64,000 nucleotides of DNA, taken from Alviniconcha marisindica. Taxonomy: Eukaryota > Mollusca > Gastropoda > Provannidae. The position numbers and the translations under genes were made by a program. Shown here piece after piece: positions 10,523-22,224 of the stretch; positions within the stretch are counted from its first letter, which is position 1; each line of letters opens with the position of its first letter. Location: positions 655,001 to 719,000 of the forward strand of contig JABMCL010000882.1 of assembly GCA_018857735.1 (NCBI GenBank), given 5' to 3'. The notes beneath the pieces are model-generated. The model was not told the origin of the DNA. It searched no databases and saw only the letters and a list, made by a program, of their open reading frames with translations.

Positions 10523-10700
10523 TGACCAGAGTTCAGGAGCTGTGGGAAAGTCGAGGTGGCCGTCGCGTCCTGGGCTTTCCGTCCGGTTTCTGTGGACGTA
10601 CAGCAACATTGAACCATGCTTAGCATTGCCCACAGTTTGTCCCTAATATGTCAACCGACATCCGAGGACGTGAAGCTCTACATCATCATCATCGTGACTT
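10523..10700 (+). mobile_element. Dimeric-tail SINE-like element, copy 4
   Basis: This second plus-oriented copy is inserted next to copy 3, with a CATCATCATCATC tail. The flanks repeat GTGACTTA and GGGTGACC, so both insertions used almost the same target. Confidence 0.75.
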
Positions 10701-10744
10701 AAGGGTGACCGACCAGTCAGTGAGTTTTCCGCTCAAAAGCTCAG

Positions 10745-10752
10745 CTGCTTAT

Positions 10753-10813
<61 letters not shown>

Positions 10814-10814
10814 A

Positions 10815-10866
<52 letters not shown>

Positions 10867-11002
10867 AGGGTCAGTGTAACCTGAGTTTAAACACCAAGTG
10901 CTCTTGGGGAGGTGGCGGGGGGGGGATGTGTACAAGAGCCAGTGCCAGATTGGCTGGCTTGGAGAGGAGGGGAGGGGGGGGAGGGGGGGGGGGGGGGGGG
11001 AG
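10745..11002. repeat. (TA)n-(GT)n compound microsatellite and G-rich tracts
   Basis: TA repeats at 10754-10815 run into GT repeats to 10863. G runs follow at 10905-10925 and 10960-11000 and could form G-quadruplexes on the plus strand. No gene is seen. Confidence 0.9.
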
Positions 11003-11485
11003 TGCGAGCGTGAGAGAGAGCGAACGTCAAGCGATTCCAATATGCGGTGCAGTTAACCCCTTCACCGCCCCAGTCTGTGAAATTTCCGGGTTTGAAAAAT
11101 GCACTCACACGTCAGAAAAGATTATATTTTCCCCGTCCTGTAACAAATCATTTTCAATATTGTGCGTTTTAATGCAAGTCTTTTCAGATGCTAATGCCGA
11201 AAAGAAAAGAAAAAGAATTAAATTTGTTACACTTTTATCGGTTGTTTTCAAGTGACATCTTGGCAGTAAAAGAGTTAACGCCGGGCCCGCTTAGTGTGTA
11301 TTGCACTGTGTTGTATTTTAAAAGGCGGAATGGGAGGGAATGAGTTGTGTTCTTTGTATGACTTGTTGAGATCACGTGGATAGTGTATTGTTGACGTTAG
11401 TTGTTGGTTGTTAGTGGAACTTGATGAATAATAGAACTCCTTAACTCCTTGTTTGACGCCCAGACCAGGTGTCTTGTTAGATTAC

Positions 11486-11486
<1 letters not shown>
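11003..11486. other. Intergenic, nothing recognised
   Basis: Unique-looking AT-rich sequence. GTTAACCCCTTCACCGCCCC and, near 16215, TTAACCCCTTTACTG are similar, hinting at another dispersed element also ending in AGGGTTAA near 16440. Confidence 0.4.
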
Positions 11487-11567
<81 letters not shown>

Positions 11568-11662
11568 GTGCGTGCACGCTCGTGTGTGTCGTGCGTGTGC
11601 GCTGTGTGTTGGGTGGGGGTGGGTGCGTGCGTGGCCTGTGTGTGTGTGTGTGTGTGCGTGTG

Positions 11663-11695
<33 letters not shown>

Positions 11696-11725
11696 GTGTG
11701 TGTGTGTGTGTGTGCTTTGAATGTC
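11487..11725. repeat. (GT)n / (GTGC)n microsatellite
   Basis: A pure GT run of about 80 bp is followed by mixed GTGC and GGTGGG segments and a second GT/GC block. Confidence 0.95.
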
Positions 11726-12595
11726 AACGTGTGGGTTTAAACAGAATAATTAAAAGAAAATAATAGCGGATCAGCCTTTTTCTTTTCGCTTTTTCTTTTC
11801 TTTCTTTTTTATCGTTTGAACTTATAGATCATACCCTTACCATGAACAGAAAAGCAAATAAACTTAACGCTGAACGGAAGGGTGAAGTGAGAAGCATGGT
11901 GTTTGGTGAAAGGATCCACAGGAAGGGAAGTAAGCGAGGGTCCGGCCGGTGCTGGCGCCTCTGCATAAACTCCTGTCATCACAGTCGGGTGTCTGGCGTG
12001 GGTCAAACCCAACCCCAAGCGCTGGTTTACGACGTCCTTCCTCCAAGGAAAGTGCCGGAAATCGAGGCTGGGAGTGTCAGTCAAACGCGCCGCATCTGCT
12101 GATTACCGTATACTTACAAAAGAAGAGGCGCCGGAAGGTTTAAGAAAAGGGAGATCACGCCAGATATCTTCATTAATCCACTGCGGAAATTACGTGGTCT
12201 GCCATAAAAACGTATTATATAATCAAACATTGCTCTAACAACAGAGTTTTCATTAATTACAATCCACTCGCACGAACAGCTGCCTTCCTGTGTACGCTTA
12301 CATGTCACTGGCGAGTGCAATTCAATATCCTTGTGTCCCTTTACTGGCTTCCAGACATTCCTCCATTTTATCCCAGCCTCGTCGTCCCCGCATCCCCATC
12401 TCTCGCCGTTGCGTGTTGTGTTTATCTGTCTGCTTGTTGAACGTGTGCTCGAGTGGCCGTTGGAATGATGACTGTAGGTATCGTGTAGCCTTACCACGGG
12501 GTATTCTAAATCTGTCTCTGTGTCTGTTGTCAAATTCAGGTCTGAGTAGGTTCGTCTCGTCAGCCAGAATTTGTCCTCAAGTACCAGTCTACCTC
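11726..12595. other. Intergenic, no gene recognised
   Basis: 12010-12060 carries the palindromic dispersed motif (CCAAGCGCTGGTTTACGACG then CCTTCC, AAGGAAAGTGCCGG). Open frames of 100-165 codons on both strands resemble no known protein and lack splice-bounded structure. Confidence 0.45.
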
Positions 12596-14428
12596 GCTGG
12601 TTAAGATACATATATAGTCCATACGATATTCAGTGTACAGTGCCCGCGACAGATTTAGCTGGTTAAGACATAGTAGCTACTGACGGTATTCAGTGTCCAA
12701 AGTGCCCGTGACATATTTAGCTGGTTATTTACGTCTACCGAACTGGTAAAGACATAGTAACTACGGTATTTAGTGTCCAGTCTACCGGGATGGTTAAGAT
12801 ATATACAGATAGTACCTACGGTATTCCGTGTCCACTGCCCCGTGACAGATTTAGCTGGTTAATCACCAGTCTACCGGGCTGGCTAAGACAAAGTAACTAC
12901 TGACGGTATGCAGTGTCCTCGTGACAGTTTTAGTTTGTTACTTACGTCTACCGAACTGGTAAAGACATAGTAACTATGGTATTTAATGTCCAGTCTACCG
13001 GGATACCTACGGTATTCCGTGTCCACTGCCCCGTGACAGATTTAGCTTGTTAATCACCAGTCTCCCGGGCTGGCTAAGACATAGTAACTACTGACGGTAT
13101 TCAGTGTCCCCGTGACATATTTATCTGGTTAATCACCGGTCTACCGAGCTGGTTAAGACATAGTAACTACGGTATTTAGTGTCCAGTCTACTGGGATGGT
13201 TAAGATATATACAGATAGTACCTACGGTATTCCGTGTCCACTGCCCCGTGACAGATTTAGCTGGTTAATTACGTCTACCGAACTGGTTAAGACATAGTAA
13301 CTACGGTATTTAGTGTCCAGTCTACCGGGACGGTTAAGATATATACATATAGTACCTACGGTATTCCGTGTCCACTGCCCCGTGACAGATTTAGCTGGTT
13401 AATCACCAGTCTACCGGGCAGGTTAAGACATAGTAACTACTGACGGTATTCAGTGTCCTGTGCCCCGTGACAGTTTTAGTTTGTTAATTATGTCTACCGG
13501 GCAGGTTAAGACATAGTAAACTACTGACGGTATTCAGTGTCCACTGCCCCGTGACAGTTTTAGTTTGTTAATTATGTCTACCGGGCAGGTTAAGACATAG
13601 AAAACTACTGACGGTATTCAGTGTCCACTGCCCCGTGACAGTTTTAGTTTGTTAATTATGTCTACCGAGCTAGTTAAGACATAGTAAACTACTGACGGTA
13701 TTCAGTGTCCTGTGCCCCGTGACAGTTTTAGTTTGTTAATTATGTCTACCGGGCAGGTTAAGACATAGTAAACTACTGACGGTATTCAGTGTCCACTGCC
13801 CGTGACAGTTTTAGTTTGTTAATTATGTCTACCGAGCTAGTTAAGACATAGTAACTACTGACGGTATTCAGTGTCCACTGCCCCGTGACAGTTTTAGCTT
13901 GTTAATTATGTCTACCGAGCTAGTTAAGACATAGTAACTACTGACGGTATTCCGTGTCCTGTGGCCCGTGACAGTTTTAGTTTGTTAATTATGTCTACCG
14001 AGCTAGTTAAGACAGTAACTACTGACGGTATTCAGTGTCCTGTGCCCCGTGACAGTTTTAGTTTGTTAATTATGTCTACCGGGCAGGTTAAGACATAGTA
14101 AACTACTGACGGTATTCAGTGTCCACTGCCCCGTGACAGTTTTAGTTTGTTAACTATGTCTACCGAGCTAGTTAAGACATAGTAACTACTGACGGTATTC
14201 CGTGTCCACTGCCCCGTGACAGATTTAGCTGGTTAATCACCAGTCTACGAACTGGTTAAGACATAGTAACTACAGTATTTAGTGTCCAGTCTACCGAGAT
14301 GGTTAATTATGTATATATATATTCCATGACCACTGCCCCGTGACGGATTTAGCTGGTTAATTAAGTCTACCCTGCTGGTTAAGGTAATTATGGTAACTAC
14401 GGTATTCAATATCCAGTGCCCCGTGAAA
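12596..14428. repeat. Tandem array, 84-bp unit with variants, about 22 copies
   Basis: The main unit is 84 bp, with GACGGTATTCAGTGTCCACT, GCCCCGTGACAGTTTTAGTT and AATTATGTCTACCG followed by GTTAAGACATAG. Left of 13450 units alternate between two or three subtypes (one with GATATATACAGATAGTACC), giving a higher-order pattern. Right of 13450 copies are more homogeneous. No coding or splice signal was recognised. Confidence 0.9.
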
Positions 14429-14629
14429 GTTACCAGCGGGGGTGGGGGTCGGGGGGGGGGGTAGGGGGGGCTCCAGGGTGTGCCGTTTCTTGTCCCGTTT
14501 GGCACCAGCAGTGACGCTAAGGAACAGTTGCGCGCGGGGCTCCATCCGACATGGAGAGCTAGGCTATTGGGCAACTTGGCCGACCGGTGATGAGATGGCC
14601 AGCAGGACACCGCTCATTCAATCCAGTGA
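14429..14629. other. G-rich tract and unique spacer
   Basis: GGGGGTGGGGGTCGGGGGGG lies at 14438-14470, followed by about 150 bp of unique sequence. Confidence 0.5.
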
Positions 14630-15132
14630 ATGCCTGTGCTGGCAGAGTAGGTACTAGTTTTGTGTCGTTGAATTGTTACTGGAAGGAACGTGGGTTGCCA
14701 GTGTCAGAAAGGAAAACTGACAACCTGTGGTGAGCGATGTTTTAGCGGGGACGCATCCCATTCACAGCAGTGAATGCAGTACCTGTGTTGACAGAGTAGG
14801 TACTAGTTTTGTGTCGTTGAATTGTTACTGGAAGGAACGTGGGTTGCCAGTGTCAGAAAGGAAAACTGACAACCTGTGGTGAGCGATGTTTTAGTGGGGA
14901 CGCATCCCATTCACAGCAGTGAATGCAGTACCTGTGTTGACAGAGTAGGTACTAGTTTTGTGTCATTTAATTGTTACTGGAAGGAACGTGGGTTGCCAGT
15001 GTCAGAAAGGAAAACTGACAACCTGTGGTGAGCGATGTTTTAGCGGGGACGCATCCCATTCACAGCAGTGAATGCAGTACCTGTGTATGTACTAGTTTTG
15101 TGTCATTTAATTGTTACTGGAAGGAACGTGGG
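14630..15132. repeat. Tandem array, 149-bp unit, about 3.4 copies
   Basis: Landmark CAGAGTAGGTACTAGTTTTG recurs at 14643, 14792 and 14941. The unit also holds GTTACTGGAAGGAACGTGGG and GTGAGCGATGTTTTAG. Diverged units continue at 15470-15545, 15650-15800 and 16180-16215, showing an older, longer array broken by insertions. Confidence 0.9.
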
Positions 15133-15240
15133 TTGATGATGATGATGATGATGACTGCATGCTTTTCTATAGCGCTATTCTCCGCTCTCGAGCAGACTCA
15201 CTGCGCTGGCATGTGATTCTACATGAGTGACTAGCTTTTT
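15133..15240 (+). mobile_element. Dispersed fragment (GATGATGAT-started, GCGCTATTCTCCGC)
   Basis: A GATGATGATGATGATGAT run is followed by CTATAGCGCTATTCTCCGCT and CTCGAGCAGACTCACTGCGC. Related pieces lie at 765-832, 39025-39060 (inverted) and 39105-39200. It is probably the 3' part of a retroposon. Confidence 0.6.
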
Positions 15241-15839
15241 ATAGCGCGCTTTTGAATACCCACCGAAGTGGTGTACTTACAGCGCTGGCATGGCTGGTGC
15301 CACATGAAACATGCTGCCGTCTCGGCGCAAGTTTTGTGTACACCATACAACCATGCACCATGTCACTTCCTGCAAAGCCACATACATGTACGCGTATTTA
15401 ACTGTAACCTGCCACCTGCACTTTTGGCAGAATGACCGGGATGTTTACGTGCTACTGCTGTGACACGGCGGCTGCCAGTGTTAACTGAAAGGAAAACTGA
15501 AAAGCTGTGATGAGCGATGTTTTAGCGGGGACACATCTCATTCATAGCACAGAGCTCAAGAGCTGTATGAAAGTCGAGGTGGCCGTCCTGGGCTCCCGTC
15601 CCTAATAAGCCTACGGTTTCTGTGGACGTAAAGCAACACTCAGCCAATTCATAGCAGTGAATGCAGTACCTGTGTTGACAGAGTATGTACTAGTTTTGTT
15701 TAAATTGTTCGGTTTGAATTGTTACTGGAAGTAACTCGGGTTGTCAAGGTTAAAAAGGAAAACTGTGAAAACCTGTGACGAGCGATATTTTAGCAGGACA
15801 TCACTCAGTCACAGGAGTGAAGCAGTGGCCTGGATAAGT
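15241..15839. other. Spacer with diverged 149-bp units and a SINE tail
   Basis: 15550-15645 is a short element: AGCTCAAGAGCTGTATGAAA, then a single GTCCCTAATAAGCC...GTGGACGTAAAGCAACAC tail. It interrupts a diverged 149-bp unit (CATTCATAGCA before, CCAATTCATAGCAGTGAATG after). No gene is recognised. Confidence 0.5.
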
Positions 15840-16160
15840 AAACATGGTGCTTAACGTCCACAGAAACCATAAGGCTTATTAGGGACGGGGAGAAGGGGGT
15901 ATGGATGAGGGGGGAGAGGGAGATTATATACCTGTCGCTGCACTGTCACCGCCAGAATGATTCCTGCATTAAGATGGGCAGCGATGAGAGCCCTTTTAAT
16001 GTTTCAGCAGGAAGTGATGGACAAAGTCACGAGACAGTATCCACAACCACAACCTTTTTGAAGAGAAAGGAGAGCCGAAGCGGTATCGAACCGAGGTCCT
16101 TCCGCTTACCAGCCTATCGCCTTACCGCTAGGCCAAACCGTCTCACTGGCCTGTGTTGAC
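15840..16160 (-). mobile_element. tRNA-derived SINE, nearly full length
   Basis: On the minus strand it begins near 16160 with a tRNA-like head: box A-like TGGCCTAGCGGTAAGGC and box B-like GGTTCGATACC. The body has GGCTCTCATCGCTGCCCATC and the end CCTAATAAGCCTTATGG then TTTCTGTGGACGTTAAGCAC. The shared tail links this family to the shorter dimeric-tail elements. It is not a functional tRNA gene, since no complete cloverleaf could be drawn. Confidence 0.75.
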
Positions 16161-17380
16161 AGTATTAGTTTTGTTTAATTTATTTGGTTTAAATTGCTAC
16201 TGGAAAGGACGTGGGTTGTTAACCCCTTTACTGTCATGATGGCACTTGAAGACGACCAAGAAAATTGCGAAATTTGAAACCCTTGAACCTTACTGTCTTC
16301 TTTTGGGCACTGGCATGTGAAAAGGATTTTCATCAAAACGTATACCATTGAAAGTAGATGTGTTATAGGACCCGGAAATATACTGTTTGCGGGCGCGTCC
16401 GTGCATCTTTCAACCCGAATTTTTTACAGGCTGGGGCAGTGAAGGGTTAATGTTAAAAAGGAAAACTGTGAAAGCGTGCGGTGAGCGATATTTTGGAGCG
16501 ATCGACCGGTTCAGGGTTGTGATAACCGGACCGAACACGTGCGAAGCGCACGTGCAGAAATGTGAGTGATGTTCAATATATTTGATTGGTTCGGAAGTGT
16601 GTTATCGGTACGAACATTGAATGAATGCAGTGAAAACAGGTTGTAGTAAAAAATTAACAGAACAGGTTATAGTAAAAATTAACTGGTTGTATCCATTATT
16701 ATTATTATTGTTGTTGTTTTGTTGTTGTCGTTAGGACATGACACTGAGTCCCTTGACACTATAATGACAGTTGTGGTGAATTTGTCACTGACAGTTGGTA
16801 AGTGGGGTTTTGCTGTCGTACACGTGTGAATGAATGAGTAAGAATGGACATTCAACTTTCAAGTGTGGACAAAACTGAAATATGCTTGACAATTTTTTTT
16901 TATATTAATTTTTGTTGTAGCTATCGGTGTTGAGGCAGAAGTGGCAGTCTACAGAATAGTATAATTAGGTCGGTGTTTAAGCAGGAGTAGGCTGTATTAA
17001 GTAAGATGCAGTCTTGGGGAGCGGCTCTGGGCACCGCTGGCTCTGTTCTTTGGCAAAATCTTTGACCAAGTCGGAAGCAGTGAATGATCAACAGATGTGG
17101 GGTTATCATGTTCAACTTCCGGAGGTCGGGAACTGGGACTCGAAGACTGATGCCTTGTTCATATTAACTAACATGGTGCTTCGTCCAAAGAAACCACAAG
17201 GCTTATTAGGGACGGGGGCGGGGGGGGGGGGGGGGGTGGAGGGGGAGAGGAAGAGGAAGATTATATCCCGCCAACCCCCTTTCTATAGCCACTCTCTGAT
17301 GCTCAAGTTGATACAGCTGAAACTTTGGGTTTTGCCGCTGGCCATTTTGGAGTTTTTCAGTGACGTGTATCCGGCCAGGG
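16161..17380. other. Intergenic, no gene recognised
   Basis: Contents include ATT/GTT simple repeats at 16694-16728 and a partial SINE tail followed by a G-run at 17170-17260 (GTCCAAAGAAACCACAAGGC, TTATTAGGGACGGGG, G17). The remainder is unique. Confidence 0.4.
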
Positions 17381-17530
17381 CGGCAAGAAGCACGGTTTTC
17401 GGGATAGTGAAACCACAGCCACACACTCCGAGCATCGTTTTTCAGTCGGCACCTTCCTTGAAGGAAGGATGTCGTAAACCAGTGCTTGGAGTTTGCCACA
17501 GCCGCTGAGCTAGCTAGTTGTCTAGCTCAG
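17381..17530. repeat. Partly palindromic dispersed motif
   Basis: CACTCCGAGCATCG, CGGCACCTTCCTTGAAGGAA and GGATGTCGTAAACCAGTGCT then TGGAGTTTG form a self-complementary block. It is the inverted counterpart of the blocks near 10000 and 12030. The following GCTGAGCTAGCTAGTTGTCT is also palindromic. Confidence 0.55.
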
Positions 17531-17533
17531 TGA

Positions 17534-17820
17534 CCAGAGCTCAGGAGCTGTGTCAGTGAAAGTCGAGGTGGCCATCCTGGGATCCCCGTCCATAACAGTC
17601 CTCATGGCGGTTAACCCTTATGGCCTCTGTGGACGTATTTAACCCTTATGGTATAAAGCAACATTTGAAGAAGAAGATGAAGAAGAGAGAGTCAACCAGA
17701 GCTCAGGAACTGTGTGAAAGTCGAGGTGGCCATCCTGGGATCCCCGTCCCTAAGTAATAGTCCTTATGGCGGTTAACCCTTATGGTCTCTGTGGACGTAT
17801 AAAGCAACATCTGAAGAAGG
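17534..17820 (+). mobile_element. Two adjacent SINE-like copies with single tails
   Basis: 17536-17660 and 17697-17815 both start AGCTCAGGAGCTGTGT or the near variant AGCTCAGGAACTGTGT. They continue GAAAGTCGAGGTGGCCATCC and end in GTGGACGTA...AAAGCAACAT. They share an expanded AACCCTTATGG segment not seen in other copies, so one may be a duplicate of the other. Confidence 0.7.
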
Positions 17821-18130
17821 GAGAGCCAACAGACGGTGTAAAAGTCGAGGCGTGTGTGTGCGTGCGTGTTTCCATATAATACCTTATGGAAATTGTTTTG
17901 GTAGGGCTGTGCTCTACGTGTGTATATTGTATTTAGGTTAATAAATAATATGTATCATGCGAGCGCTCAGGGCGTTTATGAGCGCACGATAAATGTACAT
18001 TATTAGCCTATTAATAGTCCGTAGCGGTTTCTGTGGACGAATAGCAACACATAAGAAGAAGATGACGGAAGAGTTGCTGTCAGTCGGCTTCCGAAAGGTA
18101 GGATTTATCCCGGACACAACTATCCCTCCT
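17821..18130. other. Intergenic, nothing recognised
   Basis: A short unique stretch. 18010-18050 has a decayed SINE tail (GTAGCGGTTTCTGTGGACGA). Confidence 0.4.
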
Positions 18131-18660
18131 TATGGAACTCTGCCAAAATTCTCAACAGCCTGGACTTAGAATATTTCCGGACAGGGGTTAGATAGCGTCG
18201 CTAGAACTCAGTTTATTTTTCGAATATTTTCGGACCTTTCAAAACTTAGAATATTTTTCAGCATTTCGAAACCTAGGACCCGCTGAGACAGACTATTTTT
18301 CAAGATCTCAGAACTTGTGTTTTCGGACCTTTGAAAACTCTGATTACTTTTTGAAGATCTCTGGACTATTTTTCGGCATTTCAGAACTTTCAGACCTCGA
18401 AAAACTTAGAACATATTTCGCCGTTTCGGAACATACAATATTTTTTAACCTCGAAGAACTTTGAATATTTTTGGGGCATTTCCGAACGTAGAGTATTTTT
18501 GGACCTTTCAAAACTTATTTAGACTATTTTTCGCCATTTCAAAACTTTGAATATTCGGACCATTGACTACAGACTTGGATTTTTTTTTTTTTATTTTTAA
18601 GATCTGAGGATTGGGAATATTTTCAGACCCTTCTGGACTTAGAACTTTTTGGGGGGCAGG
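18131..18660. repeat. Degenerate tandem array, about 30 bp
   Basis: CGGACCTTTCAAAACTTAGA followed by ATATTTTTC, with many variants (GGCATTTC, GAAGATCTC), recurs about 15 times. It is old and strongly diverged. Confidence 0.65.
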
Positions 18661-19560
18661 GATTGAGTCTAGTTCAGTCACAGCCATTCGAGATGGCATT
18701 TATGCAAAAATCTGAAACAGAACGAGGCCCAGTACCTCTCGTGCAGGATCAACACACAAGGGAGTTAATTACCGCTCGAATGACGTCATACAAGCACGTT
18801 AATTAACTCTCTTGTACGTTGAGAGTATGTATGCGCTCGAAAAAAAAAGCCATAATTATGCGCTCTATCACGTTTCATTGAAGTTTCCCCAACGACGTTG
18901 CAGGGGTCAATTAGTAGCCTACGGTACTCCAGGCTTTGAAACGTAGTTCGATTTATTACCAAGCAGACAAGACTTAGACTGGTTATTACTTTAGACGCTC
19001 TAGTTGTAGATCGTTAGCAACTTTGGTTTGTTTTGTACGCGTGTGTGTTGCCGCATAGCTAGGCCTAGCGCTAATTACTCGTTATATATATTTCAGGGAA
19101 AAGAACTTGTGCATGTTTATGTTGTTTTACGCAAAGAATCCTGCGACTTTTTATTCTCAATGATACAAACCAGAAACTCACATTCGTTTGTTTGATCCAT
19201 ATATATATAAATGTACACAAAAGGAGGGATACATATAATATATATGGGGGGTTAAAAAACACACAAAAACTCCAACAACCTCAAGACTACAAGGTTTATT
19301 ATCTTGTCCTTAACTAAAATCCAGATTACTCATGCTGATTTCTAAATTCCAGTAATATTCACACCTTTCCAGTTTTTCTCCTCATTTTAGTGACTGATTT
19401 ATTTTTAATTTAGGTATATAAATATGACTAGTTAAAATACAGGCAGTACACTCTGCCTACACACAAATACTATTGTTGACAGTACAGTGATGAGAAGAAC
19501 ACCTCAACATTTTACACACACACACACATACATGGCACACACACTCATTATTATTATCAT
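18661..19560. other. Intergenic, no gene recognised
   Basis: A dispersed motif lies at 18748-18800 (CAACACACAAGGGAGTTAAT, then CGCTCGAATGACGTCATAC). This is followed by a near-inverted GTTAATTAACTCTCTTGTA. The rest is AT-rich and unique. Confidence 0.45.
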
Positions 19561-19561
19561 G

Positions 19562-19740
19562 GTTCAGGAGCTGTGTGAGAGTCGAGGTGGACATCCTGGA
19601 CTGTCCGTCCTAACGAGCCTTCTGGTATCCGTGGACGTAAAGATTTATTGCACCGTGCTTCGGCATTGGTCACAACTTGTCCCTAATATGTCAGCTGACA
19701 TCTGAGGACATAAAGCATCACTTCATCATCATCATCATTA
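19562..19740 (+). mobile_element. Dimeric-tail SINE-like element, copy 5
   Basis: Plus-oriented full copy starting GTTCAGGAGCTGTGTGAGA and ending CACTTCATCATCATCATCAT. The ATTATTAT flanks blur its target site duplication. Confidence 0.8.
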
Positions 19741-20084
19741 TTATGCATTTACAAAACAAATTATAAGTAACAATGACATACATTTTTATTTCAAGACACA
19801 GATGGGATGGCCCTCAACATTTATATATATATATATACACACACACAAAACAACATACAAGTAATAATGACATACATTTTTATTTCAGGATGCAGATGGG
19901 GTGGCCCTGAAGAAGATGGACCAGCAACTTACTCCTTCAAGGAGCAACCTCTTCTAGGACTAGCATCATTAACCCTGATCTTCACCCGGAAAGTGGCGAA
20001 ACCATATCCTGGCTGGTGTTCTATTCGTGGTGAGCAACTGACTAGACTAAAGAGTTCCAGCTTCAGCTTTTAAAAACGTTTTTT
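19741..20084. other. Intergenic; short duplication and one open frame
   Basis: AATAATGACATACATTTTTA then TTTCA occurs twice (19766 and 19864). The plus-strand frame 19880-20072 follows an acceptor-like TTTTTATTTCAG but matches nothing known. Confidence 0.35.
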
Positions 20085-20407
20085 TAATGGGATTGTCAAC
20101 CAAACTGAACTGTGGAAAACTGGGCCCAGCCTTCAAGTGACCTGATCATCACAGACGAGTGTATTGCATGCGGCCAAGTGGAAACAGCAACTGTCCACAC
20201 TAAAGTGTTCAGCCTTGAAAGTTGAAGTGATCAGATCTTATAATAATAATAATAAATAATTCTTATAAAGCATTGTCCTCTAACCAGAGTTAAACTCACT
20301 GCGCTGTACAAACATCTTATGACAAAAACCACATTAACATACATTTCAAACAAACAGAATCTGAAATATTGTAGTCTACCATTATCACCTGTCAAACAAT
20401 AACCATG

Positions 20408-20468
<61 letters not shown>

Positions 20469-21240
20469 CAACATGCACACACCAATCTCCGCTTGTCCAC
20501 TCAGATACACAAATCAATAAATAATCAATTACTCTTTCCTAGATCTCTCATGCTCTGCCTCTCCCCCCTCCACCCTCCCCTCCTTATTCATGTGCATCCA
20601 TCTACATTCTACAGCCACACACAGACACACCTTTTTTCAGACATATCTACATTCAACAGCCACACACACAGACAAACCTTTTTCAGACAAAGTAGATGAA
20701 TCATCGGAGACAAATCTTTACTGCATGTTGCCAAGTGGAAGCAGCCGGTGAGCAACTGACCAAACTGAAGTGTTACAGCGTAAAACCTGCAACAGGACTG
20801 TCAGCCGGACTGCACTGTGGAAAGCTTAAACGGGCCTGACCTTGAAGTGAACAGCTCTGATCATCACAGATGAGTCTTTACTGCATTCCGCCAAGCGGAA
20901 CTGAAAGTAGCTGGTGAGCAACGGACCAAACTAAAGTGTTCCAGCTTAAAACCATCAACAGGATTGTCAGTTGGACTGAATTATGGAAGACTTAGATGGG
21001 CACAGCCTTGAAAGTTAAAGTGATCAGATCTGGTCATCACAGACAAGTCTTAAAAAAGTTAAATGCATGCCTTCAAGTGGAAGCAGTTGGTGAGTAACTG
21101 ACCAAACTAAAGTGTTCCAGCTTAAAACCTTCAACAGGATTGTCAGCCGGACTGAACTGTGGAAAGCTTAGATGGGCCTGACCCTGAGTTGATCAGATCT
21201 GATCATCACAGAAGAGTCTTTACTGCGTGCCGCCAAGTGG
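20085..21240. repeat. Tandem array, about 170-bp unit, four to five diverged copies
   Basis: Each unit contains AAAGTGTTCCAGCTTAAAAC, GGATTGTCAGCCGGACTGAA, CTGTGGAAAGCTTAGATGGG and GATCAGATCTGATCATCACA. Units are seen near 20085-20230, 20700-20870, 20885-21050 and 21070-21230. The array is split by 20240-20700, which holds an (AAT)n start and a CA run at 20411-20468. Confidence 0.75.
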
Positions 21241-21764
21241 GAGAAGTTTCTTTGGAATTCTTCGTTTTGCCCTTCCACTTTCGTGCCGCTCTTTGGGAAG
21301 ACTGAAGTTGTCGAAAAACAGCGAAATGTTCTCTTTTTCCAGGATCTGCAACAATCAATTCACGCGTGGATTTGTGAAATGGAGTTTGATAAGGCACAAC
21401 ACTAAGTTACGGACTAAGATTAAACGATTCTGCCATGTTGTCTGACTGTCATATTAATTCATGAATTTTGCATGGCTGGTTCTGTGTTGTTATAGTTGGG
21501 GTTTAGTGGTTTTGCACGTGTGTACTGTTTTTCTTTTTTTTCTTTTTATCAAAGGTAACCACACAGAAATATTTTCATTCCTAGCCTGACAGAGAAGAAC
21601 AGCACAAGATGGCCATATGGTTAACCACAGGGGACTCCACAGACCACTGAGAAAACCAGTAACTGCAAGTCAAGAACCAGTAAGTACAAAAGCGCAACGA
21701 AAAAAGGATATTGTTTTGACCTCAGAACCATAATAAACATACTAATAAAAGCATAAAGTATAAT
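21241..21764. other. Intergenic, nothing recognised
   Basis: Unique sequence; a 72-codon plus-strand open frame at 21227 has no recognisable similarity. Confidence 0.35.
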
Positions 21765-21851
21765 ATGAGGTACAATAATCACAGATTATTTATGGTGCCC
21801 CATCTTGTGAGAGCCTGGAGTGTTTACAAAGACATAAGGATACGTTCATTT

Positions 21852-21890
<39 letters not shown>

Positions 21891-22020
21891 GCACACACAC
21901 ACTACAAATACACACATTACTGGCGATGGGTTGGTAGAATGAGAAGAAAGTAAATGACAGATCAGCCTGCAGAAGAGAAGAAGTGGGTTTTCAGCTTTGA
22001 CTTAAAAGAAGAAAGTGAAT
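21765..22020 (+). mobile_element. Dispersed element with internal CA tract, copy A
   Basis: ATTATTTATGGTGCCCCATC, TTGTGAGAGCCTGGAGTG and ACAAAGACATAAGGATAC precede a CA run, followed by CACATTACTGGCGATGGGTT. The same order is found at 28975-29365, so the pair belongs to one family, each carrying its own expanded CA tract. Confidence 0.7.
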
Positions 22021-22034
22021 ACGAATGCCTGAAG

Positions 22035-22212
22035 GCTCATAGTTCAGGAGCTGTGTGAGAGTCGAGGTGGCCATCCTGAGCTGTCCGTCCTAACGAGCCT
22101 TCTGGTTTCCGTGGACGTAAAGCTATATTGAACCATGCTTCGGCATTGGTCACAGCTTGTCCCTAATATGTCAACTGACATCTGAGGACATTAAGCTACA
22201 CTACCTACCTAC
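22035..22212 (+). mobile_element. Dimeric-tail SINE-like element, copy 6
   Basis: Plus-oriented full copy ending CTACACTACCTACCTAC. CGAATGCCTGA occurs just before and directly after it, an 11-bp probable target site duplication. Confidence 0.85.
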
Positions 22213-22224
22213 CGAATGCCTGAC

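Noticed and set aside
12114..12611. 165-codon minus-strand open frame
   Set aside because: No recognisable domain and no splice-bounded structure. It sits beside a dispersed repeat and is expected by chance in DNA of this composition.
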